Assembly (NCBI GenBank): GCA_012934845.2
Contig: WNNJ02002384.1
Span: forward strand, 248,001 to 312,000
Source: Pomphorhynchus laevis
Taxonomy: Eukaryota > Acanthocephala > Palaeacanthocephala > Echinorhynchida > Pomphorhynchidae
Reading direction: 5' to 3'
DNA length: 64,000 nucleotides
Shown: positions 41,721-52,274 of the stretch, in pieces
Position numbering within the stretch: position 1 is the stretch's first letter
How the letters are laid out: the number at the start of each line of letters is the position of its first letter
Position numbers and translations under genes: made by a program
The notes under the pieces: model-generated
The model's database searches: none
Told to the model about the DNA's origin: nothing
What the model saw: the letters and a program-made list of their open reading frames with translations, nothing else

Positions 41721-42049
41721 TTATATATCGTATAAAATACCTAGAATCAGCTATCTGATCAGATTTGTTCAACTGACATGTTATTATTGTCCTGTGGACT
41801 TTGTTTTCCCGGTAATATAACCTTTGTCGGAAATACTAAAACTATGTATTCTTGATACTGCATTAAGGATACATTCTTGATACAACATTATTATTTTCTG
41901 CTAATTTTCAAGCAAGCTTAATGGATTTTATGTAGAATTAAACATAAACAAAATATTATTAAAATGATAATTTTAAAATATACAAATCAACAAAATTTTA
42001 TTTTAAATTTTTTTTAACTATTAGACGGATTTTCACGGATGGATAATGA

Positions 42050-42330
42050 ACAATATGTTTTGTATTAGAATTAGGTACACTAAATAATCAAATTTCATTA
42101 GATAAAATACATCATTAACATGTATTTGGCCCTACTGCTATGTTGGGTAGAGGAGTTAGAAGCCAAACCTGATAGCATAGCAGTTCTTATTCATGACCTC
42201 TAATTCTTATTCTGATACAATGTCTGTTATTTATCAGTCAATTCATAAAATGACGTTTATTTTAAATTTCAATTTTTTATTTTAAGTTGATTTAAATTAT
42301 AAAAAATCTTAAAAAAAAATCTCTTTAAAA
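42050..42330 (-). repeat. Dispersed repeat, inverse copy 5 (longest)
   Basis: On minus: AAAATAAACGTCATTTTATG, GACTGATAAATAACAGACAT, TGTATCAGAATAAGAATTAG, AGGTCATGAATAAGAACTGC, ACATAGCAGTAGGGCCAAAT, ACATGTTAATGATGTATTTT, AATTTGATTATTTAGTGTAC. This copy shows most landmarks of the consensus. Confidence 0.65.
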
Positions 42331-43240
42331 AACCTTTAACATACAACTTGAAACAATTTAGAAGATGCAATTTTAATACTCAAAATTATTCAGAATTGGT
42401 TCATTCCGCTCATCGGAAAAATAATACAAATTATAATCTACAACTCATAAGTGAACCAGAAAGCAAATTACGCCAAAGATATCGCACTGTTCCGCATGCA
42501 ATAGACAACATGCCGTCTGTAAGAATTGCGTATGTGTCAGAGGTATACTTTACTGTGATTGCTTGCCACACCAACGTTGTTCTAAGCGTAAATAATCGAG
42601 TGTAATAGAAAGCTTGTAACGAATAATGTTCATATTATGCTTCCCAATTAAATCCTTCACGGATACAAGATACGATTGATTTTGTATCAAAATCAATATA
42701 TGGAATGCACTTTTGATGTGTGTCGTCTACGCACATTTGTCAAAGCTCCGAATTCAGTTTCACTTAGCTTCTTTTTACAATACTTCTTTTGTGGTCATTG
42801 CACGACTCACTGATCTTAAGGAAGAAATTGATGAATTGCGATCTCGTATTGATAATTCCTCGCTAACTAATTTAACGTGCGGAATTGCAATTGTGCTTCA
42901 AAGAATGATTCTTGTTCATTTGCTAGTGTTGTACGAAGAAAAGTAAGTAGATCGATATTGGCAACAGCTACGCTGCCAAAAGACACACCACCTTTAAACT
43001 TAATCCAGTAATGTGATCTTAAAGTGCGCCGGACTTTAACGGTAATTATCAGGGGTCTACTATTAGTTTTCTGAAGAAGATGCTAATATAAGGACTGTTT
43101 GTTTTTATCGGAGTGAATATAGGTAGCGATTTTAAAATCCGTTCAACAAAATTACCTGAAAAAATATCAGACATACAGTGGTTACTGGTGGTAACAAAAT
43201 AATCATGTTCGTGATATAATAATCGATAACAATATTAAAA

Positions 43241-43457
43241 TCCAGTAATTTTACATATCATATCGGAGATGTTCTTCTCACTGAAGTATCACATCATAGG
43301 GATTTAGGAATTATCGAGCAGGCATCATTAAAAACTAAACTTAATAGTGAAAGAGCAATTAAAAGCGCTACTCGTGCACTATATATTGTAAAGAACTCAT
43401 TCCTTAAGATTACCACTAATGTCTTTAGATATTTATTTAACACGTTGGTTCGTCCCC
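43241..43457. repeat. ~215-bp direct repeat within LINE, copy 1
   Basis: ATCCAGTAATTTTACATATC ... CACGTTGGTTCGTC. Copy 2 is 43778-43992, with roughly a dozen substitutions and no large gaps. Confidence 0.85.
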
Positions 43458-43777
43458 ATTTAGAGTATGCAATTCAGGCTTCTTTCCCGGTCACCAAACA
43501 AGAAAGGACAGATATTGAGTCAGTCCTAAGGCGAGGTTCTCGTTTATGTTCGAATGCGAGAGTGGATTACGCATCTCGATTAGATTTGCTAAGAATTCAA
43601 CCGATATCATCACGATTTTTGTTTTTTGACTTAATAGCAACGTATGCACTTGTACACCGGTTGGACGGTTATCCGAGTGGTTCGATCACATTACGTTCAT
43701 CGATTTTGAGAGGTCACAGCAAAACTGTCTATAAAACAAGACATGGTAGGTATCTTAACGTTAATAAGTGTATACTT

Positions 43778-43992
43778 ATCCAGTAATTTTACATATCATA
43801 TCTACGATGTTCTCCTCACTGAAGTATTACATCATAAGGATTTAGGAATTATCGAGCAGGCATCATTAAAAACTAAACTTAATAGTGAAAGAACAATTAA
43901 AAGCGCTACTCATGCACTATATATTGTAAAGAACTCATTCCTTAAGATTACCACTAATGTCTTTAGAAATTTGTTTAACACGTTGGTTCGTC
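43778..43992. repeat. ~215-bp direct repeat within LINE, copy 2
   Basis: Second copy of 43241-43457. The first differences are TCTACGATG for TCGGAGATG and CATAAGG for CATAGGG. Confidence 0.85.
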
Positions 43993-44008
43993 AAACGTGT
44001 TAAACAAA
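43970..44008. repeat. Fold-back palindrome at LINE breakpoint, 15-bp stem
   Basis: TTTGTTTAACACGTT, 9-nt loop, exact complement. The left arm is LINE coding sequence (NLFNTLV). The right arm is its inverted duplicate and marks the exact point where the plus-strand family B sequence ends and antisense family A sequence begins. Confidence 0.9.
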
Positions 44009-44009
44009 T

Positions 44010-46390
44010 TAACACGTTGGTAGGGAAGGGATTGGCATGTGAGGTTTTGTTGGTCAAGGACATGATAACAAATAAGACTCTGCCAGGTGAGACAGAGAGT
44101 ATATGAAAGAGTTCTGGGAGGATGATGCGAGGCTAGTAGCAGTGACATGGAATCGGAACGGGGTTATGACAGAGCAACGAGGATACTCTGGTCGGGAGAA
44201 ATGACGAATAATCATGGGGATTGATGTTGCAAGACGAAGACGAAGAGAAAAGATTGAGTTAAAAAATATGTCAGAGAGACTGGATGTTTAATGAAGTGTT
44301 GATTTTGTGCTGCCAGGAGTTTCATTTGGTACGAAGTAGGTGGGTGTGAGACCGGCGAAGAGCAAGATAGGAATCACGGAGAGACGGAGTGAGCGATCGG
44401 AAATCACGTCTATGAGAGCGATGATAGACTCGACGCTTTGAGAGTAGGCATTTGATGTCAAACCATTGCGGCACGGTGCAAATGAAGGTGAACCTTGAAG
44501 GGCAAGAGAACATTGAGAGTGGATGTGAGTTAATAGTCGAAAAGAAATGCAAGATCGTGAGGAGAGGATGATTTTATTGTGTGAGAAGATAGAGGCGATT
44601 TAAGTAAAGCGGAGCGGAGAAGGGGGATGTAAAGTTTTCTCCAAGGGAGACGTAAGATGGTATGTGTGTGAAGCGGGAAGTTGTTGGAAGTGAGATCAAG
44701 GGTGACGAGAAAGTGATCGGATATACCAGAATCAAATATGAACATTGATGTGTAGGCAGCAATACGATCGGGACAATTATTGTGTCGAGTGCTTCGCCAA
44801 AAATATGTGTGGAGGCAGTGGAGATGTATTTATAATTGCAGTTGGATATAATGTTGATGATCCTGATGGACTCGGTGGAAGAGGGCCGTCGAGGCGGATG
44901 TTGAAGTCGCCAAGAATGAGCGAAGAGATGGAAGACAAATAACAGTGAGACATGAGGTCAGCGAATTCGTTAAAAAAGGAGGTGGGAGCTGATGAACCAG
45001 GACGTTATACAATGGCGAAATTCAGAATGATCGGGCTAGAAGAACGATAAGTGAGCAATTCAAAAGAGCAAAGGCTGAAAGGGGGAATGATTTCGCGAAG
45101 AGACGCGGAGTGACGGACGAATGTGATAATGCCGCCATGATTAGAGAATTTAGAATCGGATGAGCTGAGGGGGCGCGGCGGATTCGACTAGTGAGCAACC
45201 GGCAGAGAGCAAAGGCGAATTGAGATGTCGTCAGAATAGGATTGCAAGGATTCGGTGAGGCAGAAGAGATCGATGGATTGCTTATTGAATAGGTTGAGAA
45301 TAAGATCATATTTATGGAGAATAGATCCAGTGTTGAGGAGGGCGAGGCGGAAACAGTGTGTGGTTGTGAAAGGGGCTAGCGTAGAAGACACATAGAGGAG
45401 ATGGAGCGCCATCAAATTTCGGGGCGTGTGTGGACAATTTGAAAAATTCCGTCTATGTTTCGGATGGAGAGAGATGTTTCGCGGTATTCCTCGCAACAGC
45501 GATTTTCTATGCGGTCATAAGAGAGTTGAGCGATTTCAGAAGGGGTGATAGATCGGGGAAAATTTTAGTGGTTGAAGATGACATGAGTTTAAATCATTGA
45601 GAGAGGACAGAGGACGCGTGAGAGTGATGCTTGTAAACAATTTTCAGGAGAGGGGCTTAGAAGGAGTAGATTGAGAAGATTTGTTTTGGCGGATGAATGC
45701 GACAGGAGATATGTCCTTGAAAAAAAGACTGTCTATTCACAGGAACAAGAGACGAGAGGATGGATCTGAAGGCGGAAGCACCGTGGTCGAAACGTGCTTG
45801 TGGAGATAAGGAGGTGGAAATAGTGATATTGGTGACGATGACGCAACGATCGCGAGAAGGAAAGCGTTTCCGTAAAGGAGGAAGAGGGACGTGAATGGGT
45901 GAGATCACGATAGGAGAGCTGATAGTTGAGGATTTTAAGGGAGTTGGTTTGACGACGGGAGACATACAGCAATATAATAATAAAGAGGGTGGCAAGCGAT
46001 GTTAGGAAAGGTTATGAGTTGAAGGATCGTAGAGGTTGGTGGAGGTGATTTTGATTGATGGATGTCGTTATTGAGAAACGAACAGGAAGGACGGGACGAG
46101 GTGTCGGGGAGTGAAGATTACATGTGATGAAACGTATATATGTTGACATGGTCGGTGGATAACGAAAGGACATTAGAAACGAAGGGGCTAGTTTAAGTGG
46201 ACGTGTTGGATGTTGATATATTGGAGAGGTTGCGGATTAGTTTGTTGGCACAAAAACTACATAGGAAGTCTTCTTTAGGCTTATTGTTGTCGCAGGCGAT
46301 TGTTGTCCATACACTGCGGTCGTGTCGAGCACTGCATTTGCAGTTGTGCATTATTGATGTCGGTCGTAGCTGTTTTCGTAGCAGTTATTC
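44010..46390 (-). mobile_element. Family A LINE 5' half (ORF1 and endonuclease), decayed
   Basis: From 46390 downwards: an ORF1 finger relic (QLQMQCS...; the collinear plus-strand copy is at 54700), a basic RNA-binding segment near 45870-45830 (KRFPSRDRCVIVTNITIS), and HPKHRRNFSNCP at 45460. The endonuclease begins at 45390 with FRLALLNTGSILHKYDLILN and SIDLFCLTES. It continues with a YRPGSSAPTSFFNEFADL relic near 44990 and SLILGDFNIRLDGP near 44880-44920 (GDFN motif). Linker/RT-start sequence resembling FHTLSVSPG and NKTSH reaches about 44020. There are many breaks. It is truncated at the RT start by the fold-back junction at 43970-44008. Confidence 0.8.
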
Positions 46391-46599
46391 AAGACATTAG
46401 TCAAGCAATGGATCTTGAATTTGAGTATGAATGCCTGGGACTTTTTGCTTCTAACTTTTGCTCATTCAAGACATTAGTCAAACAATGGATATTAAGTTAG
46501 TCATGGATGTTTGGGAAAATTTTAATAATCAAAGTTGTATTTTTGTGGTCAGTTGAAAAAGCCATATTCTGCTAATAACTTGTATCTATGATAATACTT
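46391..46599. other. Spacer with a short direct repeat
   Basis: TCAAGACATTAGTCAA(G/A)CAATGGAT occurs at about 46388 and 46464 (76-bp period). No gene. Confidence 0.45.
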
Positions 46600-48560
46600 T
46601 TTTAGTGAAGTGTTAATCCTGGATTAACAGAAGTTCTCACACATAAAGCTCGGAAGAAAAATACTGGTCGTAGATTTCTCATAAACTATAAATCGCTTCA
46701 CTTATCCGGACGCTTATCCTCTCCCCCAAACTATCAGATTTGGTAAATGAAATGTCAAAAAATAGATACTTCTCACAACTTGATCTAAAAGAGGCATACT
46801 ATCAGATACCAATATGTTCTCAAGAAAGGTCTTTCACAACTTTTGAGGCGTGTGGGCAGCTCTACCAATTCGGTCGCATTCAAATGGGTGTCACAAATGG
46901 GGTAGTAGCCCTCCAGAGGTTCCTTAACGTATTTATAAAAACAAACAACCTTTTGGGGTTTACTCTTACCTCAATGACATAGTTATTGTTGGGAAAACAT
47001 GGAGCGAACACGACAATAACTTAAAACTGTTTGAATTAGCAGCATCTAAGGAAGGGGCTAGAAATAAGCCGAGAGAAAAGCAAATATCGTCTAACATCCA
47101 TAAAATGTCTCGGCTATGAGATATCGTACAATATACTACGACCATATCCCGATCGCATGTATGCCGTCAAAAGAATTAAAATTCCGAAAGACAAGTTAAC
47201 ACTACAATGTTTGATTGGATTCTTCGTATAATATAGCAAATCGATTAAGAATTTTCCAGCGATAGTCGCTCCACTCACCGGTGCATACGTGGAATTTCCA
47301 TTGAATAAAGTAGCACAAAAGGTAATTGGCATATTAAAAGAATAGATAATCAATGCCATCGTACATACAATAAGCGAGAACGAGCCATTTACAATAGAGA
47401 CTAGTGCTTCCAAACATTCTATCGGTGCCACTTTATTCCAGCAGGACAGACCGGTAGCTTCTTTTCCCGAACCCTTAACAAACACGAAAAGAGACATCGT
47501 TGAAAAGGAGCATACGCAATAGTAGAGTCAATAAGACACTGGAGACATTATCTAGCACCACGACTTTTCACATTAATCACAGATCAGCGATCTGTCTTTT
47601 ATGATCGATCAGGAAAGAAGTGGTAAGATTAAGAATGCAAAACTCATGAGGTGGCGAATGGATCTTGCATGTTACCAATACGAAATTCAGTATCGACCTG
47701 GACGAATAAACGTCTCTACTGACATTATGTCTCTTGATGTGTGCTGCGCAACTGCTAATAAAAAAATTCATGGAACTACACAACAACTAATTCATCCTGG
47801 AGTGACTCGTATGTACCACTACGTGGAATCTCAAAACCTACCAGTCTCACTGGACGATATTCGAAGAATAACTTCTTGTTGTGATATATGCTGTCGGGTA
47901 AAACCTCGTTTCTTCAAACCTACGAATGACTTCCACATGATAAAGGCGACTCACCCACTCGATAGATTGTCTATAGATTTCAAAGGACCTCTACCCACAA
48001 CTCAAGTAGGGTTTAGATATATTCTCACAGTTATCGACGAATATAGTCGCCATCCATTTGCGTTTGCAACCAAGGATATGACAACATCAGTTGTCATCGA
48101 ATGCCTGAAAACTATATTTTCACTCTGCGGCTGCCCTAGTTAAATACATTTTGATCGGGGAAATAGTTTTGTTTCAACGGAACTAAAATCTTGGCTTTTG
48201 AAAATAGGCGTAATTTCAAGTCATACTTCACCTTTTCGCTCTAAAAGTAATTCACAGTGCGAACGATTAAATGGTACCATATGGCGCACAATATTACTGA
48301 GATTAGAATCGTGCAAGCAGCCAGTCACTCGTTGGTTAAACGTACTGTCGGACGCATTGGCTGCTATACGAGGACTTCTGGATACTGTTACCAACAAAAC
48401 TTCCCACGAACGATTCTTCAAATTCGCACGACGCGTTCCTTTACGAAGACATCTACCATCATGGCTACTTGATAGAACGCCCTGTATTTTCGGATAACAA
48501 CCACGAAATTGCTAAGAAATTGACAACCACGAAATTGCTTTAAAAATTTTAAACGCTGGT
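46600..48560 (+). mobile_element. Ty3/Gypsy pol fossil
   Basis: An old LTR-retrotransposon pol region in the usual Ty3/Gypsy order. RT is at about 46650-47050 (YFSQLDLKEAYYQIPI, FGRIQMGVTNG). RNase H is at about 47280-47740 (SASKHSIGATLFQQ, YRPGRINVSTDIMS). Integrase is at about 47790-48480 (HPGVTRMYHYV zinc-binding segment with a CDIC pair, LDRLSIDFKGPLP, YILTVIDEYSRHPFAF, a C-terminal segment ending PSWLLDR). No LTRs or gag were recognised. It is broken in several places and looks old. It resembles the lineage of the second fossil at 62630-64000, on the opposite strand. Confidence 0.88.
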
Positions 48561-49713
48561 TTAAAATTGGCGGAATTCGCGTGGAGACATTGGTGTAGAC
48601 AATAACGTTGATTTTTTCGACCAATTATTAAGTGACATCTCTGATATTTATTAAAAACTGTTTTTTCTGTCCTGTTACTAATAACAGTTTAAAATATCGT
48701 TTCGAGCCATTCAACACATGAGTTGTCATCACGTAGCGGTCCGCTGATCAATACGTGAAGATTCCAAACCATCTGAAAATCGTTCAAACATATTATAATT
48801 TCAGTTTTCTCATTATTGAAGAAATAAAATCAGCGTTTAAAAATTTTAAACTTGTTAAAAATAAATTTATTTTTATTCAAGATAATAAAGTAATGATGCC
48901 ATTTTTTTGTGTATACGTCGATTTATTGTAAGTTGGAAATAATAAGTTAAACATGATGATAGGATATTATACCAAAGTGCTTAAAAAGTATTTTGAAGTT
49001 CAAAAAATTAAATTCTGTTTTACAACGTAATACATCTTAAATCAACCTCAAACTTGAAAATAATGTAGATATATGATTTGTAATCGTATAATAATATTGC
49101 AGTAAACAAACTACTAACAAGGGCAATGGTAAAATTTTATTTTTTTTATTTAAAAATTTAAAATTTAAATTTTTTCAACATACTAAATCAATTCATAAGT
49201 TTTTGTGTAAATGGTAACTGATAGATGGTCGATGTTGTGCGATGAAAAAAGTATGGGTTATCATATCGATTTTTTTTTGGAAGAAATATTTTTAAGTTCA
49301 AAAAATTGAACATTTTCTTTGAAGCGTAATATACGTCGTATCGAGCTAAAACTTATATGTGGTGTAGATACATAATGTGCTATCATTGTGTGGTAATTTT
49401 TAACTAATCCGAACACTTACTTGAAAAATATTCAAATTTCAATTTTTTTGAAAAAAAATAAATTTTAATTTTAAACTTTACCTACACTATGCTGCAAAAA
49501 ATGAAAGATGTTTTTTAATGTCTAATAAAGGTCTTTCGTTTTTTATAAAAATTTTTCTTGCCTAGTTGTGTCCGCCTTTCGGAAATGTTGCCAACTCCAT
49601 TAATGTTAAATAGCTCTCACTACCATCAAATATGCGGCGAATGAGTTCTCTACAGATAATTTAATAACTTTGTTTACTTATGATATACATTATTCAACGT
49701 TTATTATTATTCA
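48561..49713. other. AT-rich stretch with diverged ~290-bp tandem repeat
   Basis: No gene. The blocks at about 49000-49100 and 49290-49390 share AAGTTCAAAAAATT(A/G)AA, GCGTAATA(C/T)A and GTAGATA(T/C)AT...TG in the same order and spacing, which suggests an eroded tandem duplication. Confidence 0.4.
49506..49590. repeat. ~85-bp direct repeat, copy 1
   Basis: AGATGTTTTTTAATGTCTAA ... CTAGTTGTGTCCGCCTTTCG(GAAATGTTGCC). Copy 2 is at 50252-50337 with a few differences. Confidence 0.8.
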
Positions 49714-49761
49714 ACACGCCTCCACCATTCGGCCACGCGGGGCCGAATGGTGGAGGCGTGT
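49714..49761. repeat. Fold-back palindrome, 21-bp stem
   Basis: ACACGCCTCCACCATTCGGCC, 6-nt loop ACGCGG, exact complement. The right arm is the box A region of the tRNA-like unit described at 49739-49920, so the left arm is an inverted partial copy of that unit's start. Confidence 0.92.
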
Positions 49762-49920
49762 GCATTGCAAACTCTATGTACGGGGTTCAAACCTCGAGCA
49801 AGCACTCTCTATTGACTTCTCTGTAAGCACACATCAAAGCCACAAGATCGCGTTGTCGAAAGACGTAGGGGCACCCGATGATGAAGCGGGACCACTCTTC
49901 ATTATTCAAGGTTTATCTTA
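49739..49920 (+). repeat. Possible tRNA-derived SINE or tRNA relic
   Basis: GGCCGAATGGTGGAGGCG (49741-49758) resembles a Pol III box A (TGGCCGAGTGGTTAAGGCG in tRNA-Leu/Ser). GGTTCAAACCT at about 49779-49789 fits box B (GGTTCRANYCC) closely. Their spacing (about 40 bp) is tRNA-like, but a full cloverleaf is not obvious. About 130 bp of GC-richer unrelated sequence follows (CACACATCAAAGCCACAAG, AGGGGCACCCGATGATGAAG), as in tRNA-derived SINEs. No second copy was found in the window, so this rests on the two boxes only. Confidence 0.4.
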
Positions 49921-50251
49921 GTTTGATTTTTCATGTATTCATTTGTGTCAATTAAGCTGCTAACCCCATTAAAACTTATTTGAACTCATTATAAAGGAAT
50001 TATCATGGAATATTATCAATGCTTTCGCGTATTAATAATCATATCAGATTAGAAACATAATTTTGAACGTAATTATAAACGTAATTTTGTGAGACTACAG
50101 AAAACTAAATAAAAATTACATGTAGTGAAATTGGACCCATGGAGCGTTAAAAAATCACTTCTAAACCATTGATCTTTCAAGAACACTTGATATTTTAACG
50201 TTGTTTGGATGTTTTATGGCCCAGGTACGATACTTTATATAAATTGATAAA
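49921..50251. other. AT-rich spacer, nothing recognised
   Basis: No coding frame or repeat noticed. Confidence 0.4.
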
Positions 50252-50361
50252 CAAGATGTTTTTTAAATGTCTAATAAAAGTCTCGTTTTTTATAATTTTT
50301 TTCTTGTCTAGTTGTGTCCGCCTTTCGGAAATGTTGCCCAAAATAATACGTTTTGGGCAAC
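50252..50361. repeat. ~85-bp direct repeat copy 2 plus fold-back
   Basis: Copy of 49506-49590, then a fold-back at 50333-50361: GTTGCCCAAAA, 7-nt loop, exact complement. The repeat's last bases (GTTGCC) form the left arm, so the fold-back starts at the repeat's edge. Confidence 0.8.
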
Positions 50362-50674
50362 GTATAAGGGGGTTCCCGCAAATGGACCATTCATTATTAC
50401 AAGGCTCCAGAAAGCCGTTAACCTACAATAGAAAAAATGACCTGTAGTAATAATAATATAATATCATTACAATACATGTAAAATAACACGTTAGTGAAAC
50501 CGTAATTTCTTCATTTCTCTACAGTTTTTGTGCGGCATATAAATTATTAGTATTATCCGTATTACATACAACGTTTTAAAGAGATATCATACATTCCAGA
50601 TTATTGTGGGATAAAGAATTCTTTTGTTATTACTACTTACAAGCTACGTATTGAAATTCAGTATTAAATAGTCA

Positions 50675-52195
50675 ATGGGACGTCCTAAAAAGTCTAGCTC
50701 AAAGAAGATGGAGTATGATTCTGATTCTTCCTTCACCCAACTGGAAGTTGAATGTGACACTGATAATTGTGATGTTTGGACAGTACTGAAGGTAAAATCG
50801 TCCAGCATATCAAAGTATCAGAGTGTCAAATTCATATGCGGCTTCCGCTGTGCCTTGACCACCTTAAAGCATCTCACCCAGTGGTATATCTAGGATTATC
50901 AGAGTATGTTGTACCTGGTAATGATGTTGCAACCATGACAATTTTCACGGACGCCTATCCTAGATCTGATAAACGTGACCATGATAGACTTGTATAACCT
51001 GTAGCAAGAAGAGATAATGCTCATATTTCAACGAATCCGTGTACTTCATGCAAGTGCAACATTTCTTGTTACCCGGTATCCGATCGGTCGAACTTGAATA
51101 GGACATCCCATACTCACACAAGAATTTTCTCGCCACATAGTCCCAATCGCTTTGTTAGACAAAATAGTAACCCTGAGCTTGGGTTGAAATCTAGCTCTAT
51201 TGCAATTGGACCTTGTGTTGCTAGCACGATCTATCCAAGTCCAACAACACGATCTACGCGCGCTGATGTAGCAACTTACCTAAACAAATCTACGACTTCT
51301 GTATCCCCGTTGAGTAGAGTCTCTCCTGCGGCAAGTTATCCGGTTCAGACACCCGACCGGCCCGCACGTTCGAATAACATAAGGGGGCGAGATCTAACCT
51401 AAACAGATTAAGATGTGTAATTTTCGCTAATATCATCGAATCCAAATACGTCATTTCTCAAAACCGTGTGAATGACGACGCTCTTTCAGTGAGAGAGATC
51501 TTGTCTAGTATTTTTCTGGATGGAGAGGAACATTTAGCAGAATCCTTGGAGGTATTGGCCCTTTATAGAATAGGTAAAAAGTATGATAATGGTAGAAATA
51601 GACTGCTTCGATTAATCTGTGCTGCAAATGATCAAGCTAATATCATCCTTATTAGAGCTTATAGACTTATGGGTAATTCTGTGCGAAAATAGAAGGATAT
51701 ATCGGTTGAAGAGCGCCAACAACTATCTCTCGCTAAAAAATAACTAAACGACAGGCGTCAACAAGATGAAAATGATCTCTGTATCCGAAATTTTCATGTG
51801 GTCCGACGACGTCCATTTGTACGTTGGGAGAAGTTAGTCCGAAATACTCACGGTGTAGCGTCTTAGGTGACTTAATTTCATTCCATGGTGTCCTGCATAA
51901 GACTTCAAAGAATAGTAGTAGACATCCCCTGAAAATTGCACGTTCTAACGTTCGCAGCTTAGTTTCGAAGTTTGATGAGTTTAGTTGTTATTTGTCTCAC
52001 AGCAATATGTCGATTTTTGCAGTTCCTGAAACTTGGCTACACAGTGGGATTAGTGATGCTTGTGTTGCCATTCCAGGCTTCTCATTATTTAGAACAGACC
52101 GACATGATAAATGTAGAGGTCGTGGAGTAACTCCATTCGGGCGAATGGAGTTACTTTCTTTAATGATAGAATCACGTGACATCACCATGACCGTT
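50675..52195 (+). mobile_element. Family B CR1-like LINE 5' part (ORF1, start of endonuclease)
   Basis: ORF1 starts at 50675: MGRPKKSSSKKMEYDSDSS, then QLEVECDTDNCDVWTVLKV and KFICGF(R)CALTTLKHL, a PHD-like finger (C-x4-C-x-W ... C-x-G). A Ser/Thr/Arg-rich middle (51094-51402) is followed by the RNA-binding part (RCVIFANIIESKYVISQNRV, NDDALSVREILSSIF, DNGRNRLLRLICAAND, IILIRAYRLMGNS) to 51692. ORF2 begins near 51880 with KIARSNVRSLVSKFDEFSCY, SIFAVPETWLHSGISDACVA and IPGFSLFRTDRHDKCRGRGV, the APE endonuclease N-terminus with its catalytic Glu in ETWL. It is cut off at TVCVCYRAPR (52195) by fold-backs. ORF1 is split by frame changes. Confidence 0.85.
52126..52155. repeat. Fold-back palindrome, 14-bp stem
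   Basis: AGTAACTCCATTCG, GG, exact complement, inside the endonuclease sequence, which continues after it (SLMIESRDITMTVCVCYRAP). Confidence 0.92.
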
Positions 52196-52269
52196 TGTGT
52201 ATGCTATCGTGCTCCACGATAGCATACACAAATATGTGTATGCTATCGTGGAGCACGATAGCATACACA
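52196..52269. repeat. Double fold-back at LINE-LINE junction
   Basis: Two 35-nt hairpins in tandem: TGTGTATGCTATCGTG, CTC, exact complement (52196-52230), then AATA, then the same with central GAG (52235-52269). The second hairpin is the reverse complement of the first, so the whole block is an inverted repeat of inverted repeats. The first arm is LINE coding sequence (CVCYRAP). The block separates plus-strand family B from minus-strand family A. Confidence 0.95.
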
Positions 52270-52274
52270 TATTA

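Larger units (their letters stand above)
42690..44008 (+). mobile_element. Family B LINE remnant: ORF1 finger joined to RT C-terminus
   Basis: 42690-42830 gives a PHD-like finger relic (MECTFDVCRLRTFVKAPNSV ... FFCGHC), followed by a coiled-coil stretch DLKEEIDELRSRIDNSS. 43250-43740 is RT C-terminal sequence: VSHHRDLGIIEQASLKTKLN, ALYIVKNSFLKITTN, LVRPHLEYAIQASFPV, SVLRRGSRLCSNAR and ILRGHSKTVYKT. Endonuclease and the RT core are missing, so the element has a large internal deletion. From 43741 a second partial RT segment follows (LNVNKC..., then a copy of 43241-43457 at 43778-43992), which ends in a fold-back at 43970-44008. Confidence 0.7.

Noticed and set aside
42348-42605. 85-codon plus-strand ORF MKQFRRCNFNTQNYS...
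   Set aside because: No recognisable domain. It begins inside the dispersed repeat region and has no supporting splice or homology signal; it could be a real exon but I cannot support it.
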